64,000 nucleotides of DNA. Origin: Ruminococcus sp. (GTDB taxonomy: Bacteria > Bacillota > Clostridia > Oscillospirales > Acutalibacteraceae). Positions within the stretch are counted from its first letter, which is position 1. Every line of letters begins with the position of its first letter. Positions 63,385 to 64,000 of the stretch are shown in pieces. Location of the stretch: contig JAFQPG010000004.1 in the NCBI GenBank assembly GCA_017411835.1, positions 1 to 64,000 of the forward strand, read 5' to 3'. Below the pieces are notes generated by a model. That model worked only from the letters and a program-made list of their open reading frames with translations. It did not search any database and was not told the origin of the DNA. Position numbers and translations under genes: made by a program.

Positions 63385-64000
63385 ATGGATTTAGTAGAAT
63401 TAAGCAAAAAGTGGGTAGAAGTTACTGCATCAATAGACTTCGGTAAGATTAACGAAGCCCTTAATAATTTAGCAAAATACAATGCAATGTTTGTTGAACG
63501 ATATAATGCATTTGATAAATGGTGGCAAACAGCTGGTGCTAAAATAGTTGAAACTATTCAAAAAATTAACACCCCAGGTTATTCAGAAGAGAAGAAAAAA
63601 GAATTAGTGAAAAGTTATAAAAAGTGGGGCGAATACGCTTGGACCACAAATTCTATATTGAAATTCAACTATTTTTCTTCATTACCAAATTCATTAGAAG
63701 ATGCAGACAAGAGAATGGAAAAATACTGCACACTAGATAATGTAATTGATATAAAAAACAAGTTAATAGATAAAGGGGTTAATGTTGCTGATTTAGAAGA
63801 GGCTTTATTTAACTTTGAAAAAGGTAAATATAAATCTTGCACTCTAATTTTGTTTGCCTTAATTGACCATGAACTCATCTTAAAGGGGTTCAAACATCCG
63901 CCAAAAGAAAACCAGTTGGAGGGAGATTTTAAATTAGGATTTTCTGCTATCTGTGAATATAAAAAGCAAAATAAAAAGGATTATGATAAGAGTTTTCTCT
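63385..64000 (+). CDS. Unknown, helical protein; C-terminus beyond the window
   Basis: At least 205 codons are visible without a stop. The ATG follows ACGAGGTAT. The N-terminal part is helical and Trp/Lys-rich (KWVEVTASIDFGK, YNAFDKWWQTAGAK). Further on, FEKGKYKSCTLILFALID has the look of the central helix of HEPN-type ribonuclease or abortive-infection proteins, but without an RxxxxH motif in view. It has its own promoter on the mobilisable element. A defence or toxin role is speculative. Confidence 0.65.
   Translation, partial: MDLVELSKKWVEVTASIDFGKINEALNNLAKYNAMFVERYNAFDKWWQTAGAKIVETIQKINTPGYSEEKKKELVKSYKKWGEYAWTTNSILKFNYFSSLPNSLEDADKRMEKYCTLDNVIDIKNKLIDKGVNVADLEEALFNFEKGKYKSCTLILFALIDHELILKGFKHPPKENQLEGDFKLGFSAICEYKKQNKKDYDKSFL

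Noticed and set aside
1-64000. tRNA or rRNA genes
   Set aside because: No tRNA-like cloverleaf, T-loop GTTCGA-type motif in context or rRNA segment was recognised on either strand by eye; a tRNA search program would be decisive.

Overview
The window looks like chromosome from a low- to mid-GC, anaerobic, Gram-positive member of the Clostridia, most like a gut Oscillospiraceae/Ruminococcaceae-type bacterium. The evidence is a single-polypeptide pyruvate:ferredoxin oxidoreductase, T-box and cobalamin riboswitch leaders, ECF-transporter S components, a membrane-anchored bacterial serpin, 'CxxC/H' and cell-wall-binding repeat proteins, strong AGGAGG-type ribosome sites and many near-consensus TTGACA-N17-TATAAT promoters. 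No rRNA, tRNA or CRISPR array was seen.

Layout. 1-5000: a truncated secreted beta-helix-like protein, a zinc-ribbon protein, and a membrane-bound LuxR-type regulator divergent from an alpha-amylase lipoprotein. 5147-7197: an ECF sigma factor translationally coupled to a membrane-anchored serpin whose N-terminus looks like an anti-sigma factor. 7247-10989: a SWIM zinc-finger protein, lexA with a LexA box in its promoter, and a T-box(Trp)-controlled operon of an ECF S component plus trpB. 10970-14551: a one-protein type IIL (MmeI-like) restriction-modification enzyme with an unknown companion. 14728-23915: housekeeping genes (a 47-residue EF-hand protein, a MutS-like ATPase, mntP, a DUF554 protein, asnB with a long acidic tail, an M14 peptidase, ribF, asparaginase) and a candidate small RNA.

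24131-48413 is an exopolysaccharide region: initiating sugar transferase, LCP ligase, tyrosine kinase/Wzz fusion, Stealth phosphotransferase, flippase, acyltransferase, a 3230-residue surface protein, a Wzy-like polymerase, one GT2 and three GT4 glycosyltransferases and a radical SAM protein. The last six genes form one tight operon behind a promoter at about 48540.

48669-50034 is a cobalamin-riboswitch-controlled pair (DUF4430 lipoprotein and ECF S component). 50111-57083 holds nifJ, a CBS-domain protein, a lipoprotein and a small Xre regulator divergent from a PH/SHOCT membrane protein, with a palindromic operator between them.

From about 57169 to the window end the content changes to mobile-element genes: an Xre switch with paired operators, two unknown cargo genes, a MobV-type relaxase, two small mobilisation-type genes, a DUF6291-like protein, a segment bounded by inverted hairpins, and a truncated unknown gene. 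The left edge cuts a conserved reading frame, leaving only its last 22 codons, which suggests an integrated mobilisable element whose right end and integrase lie outside the window.
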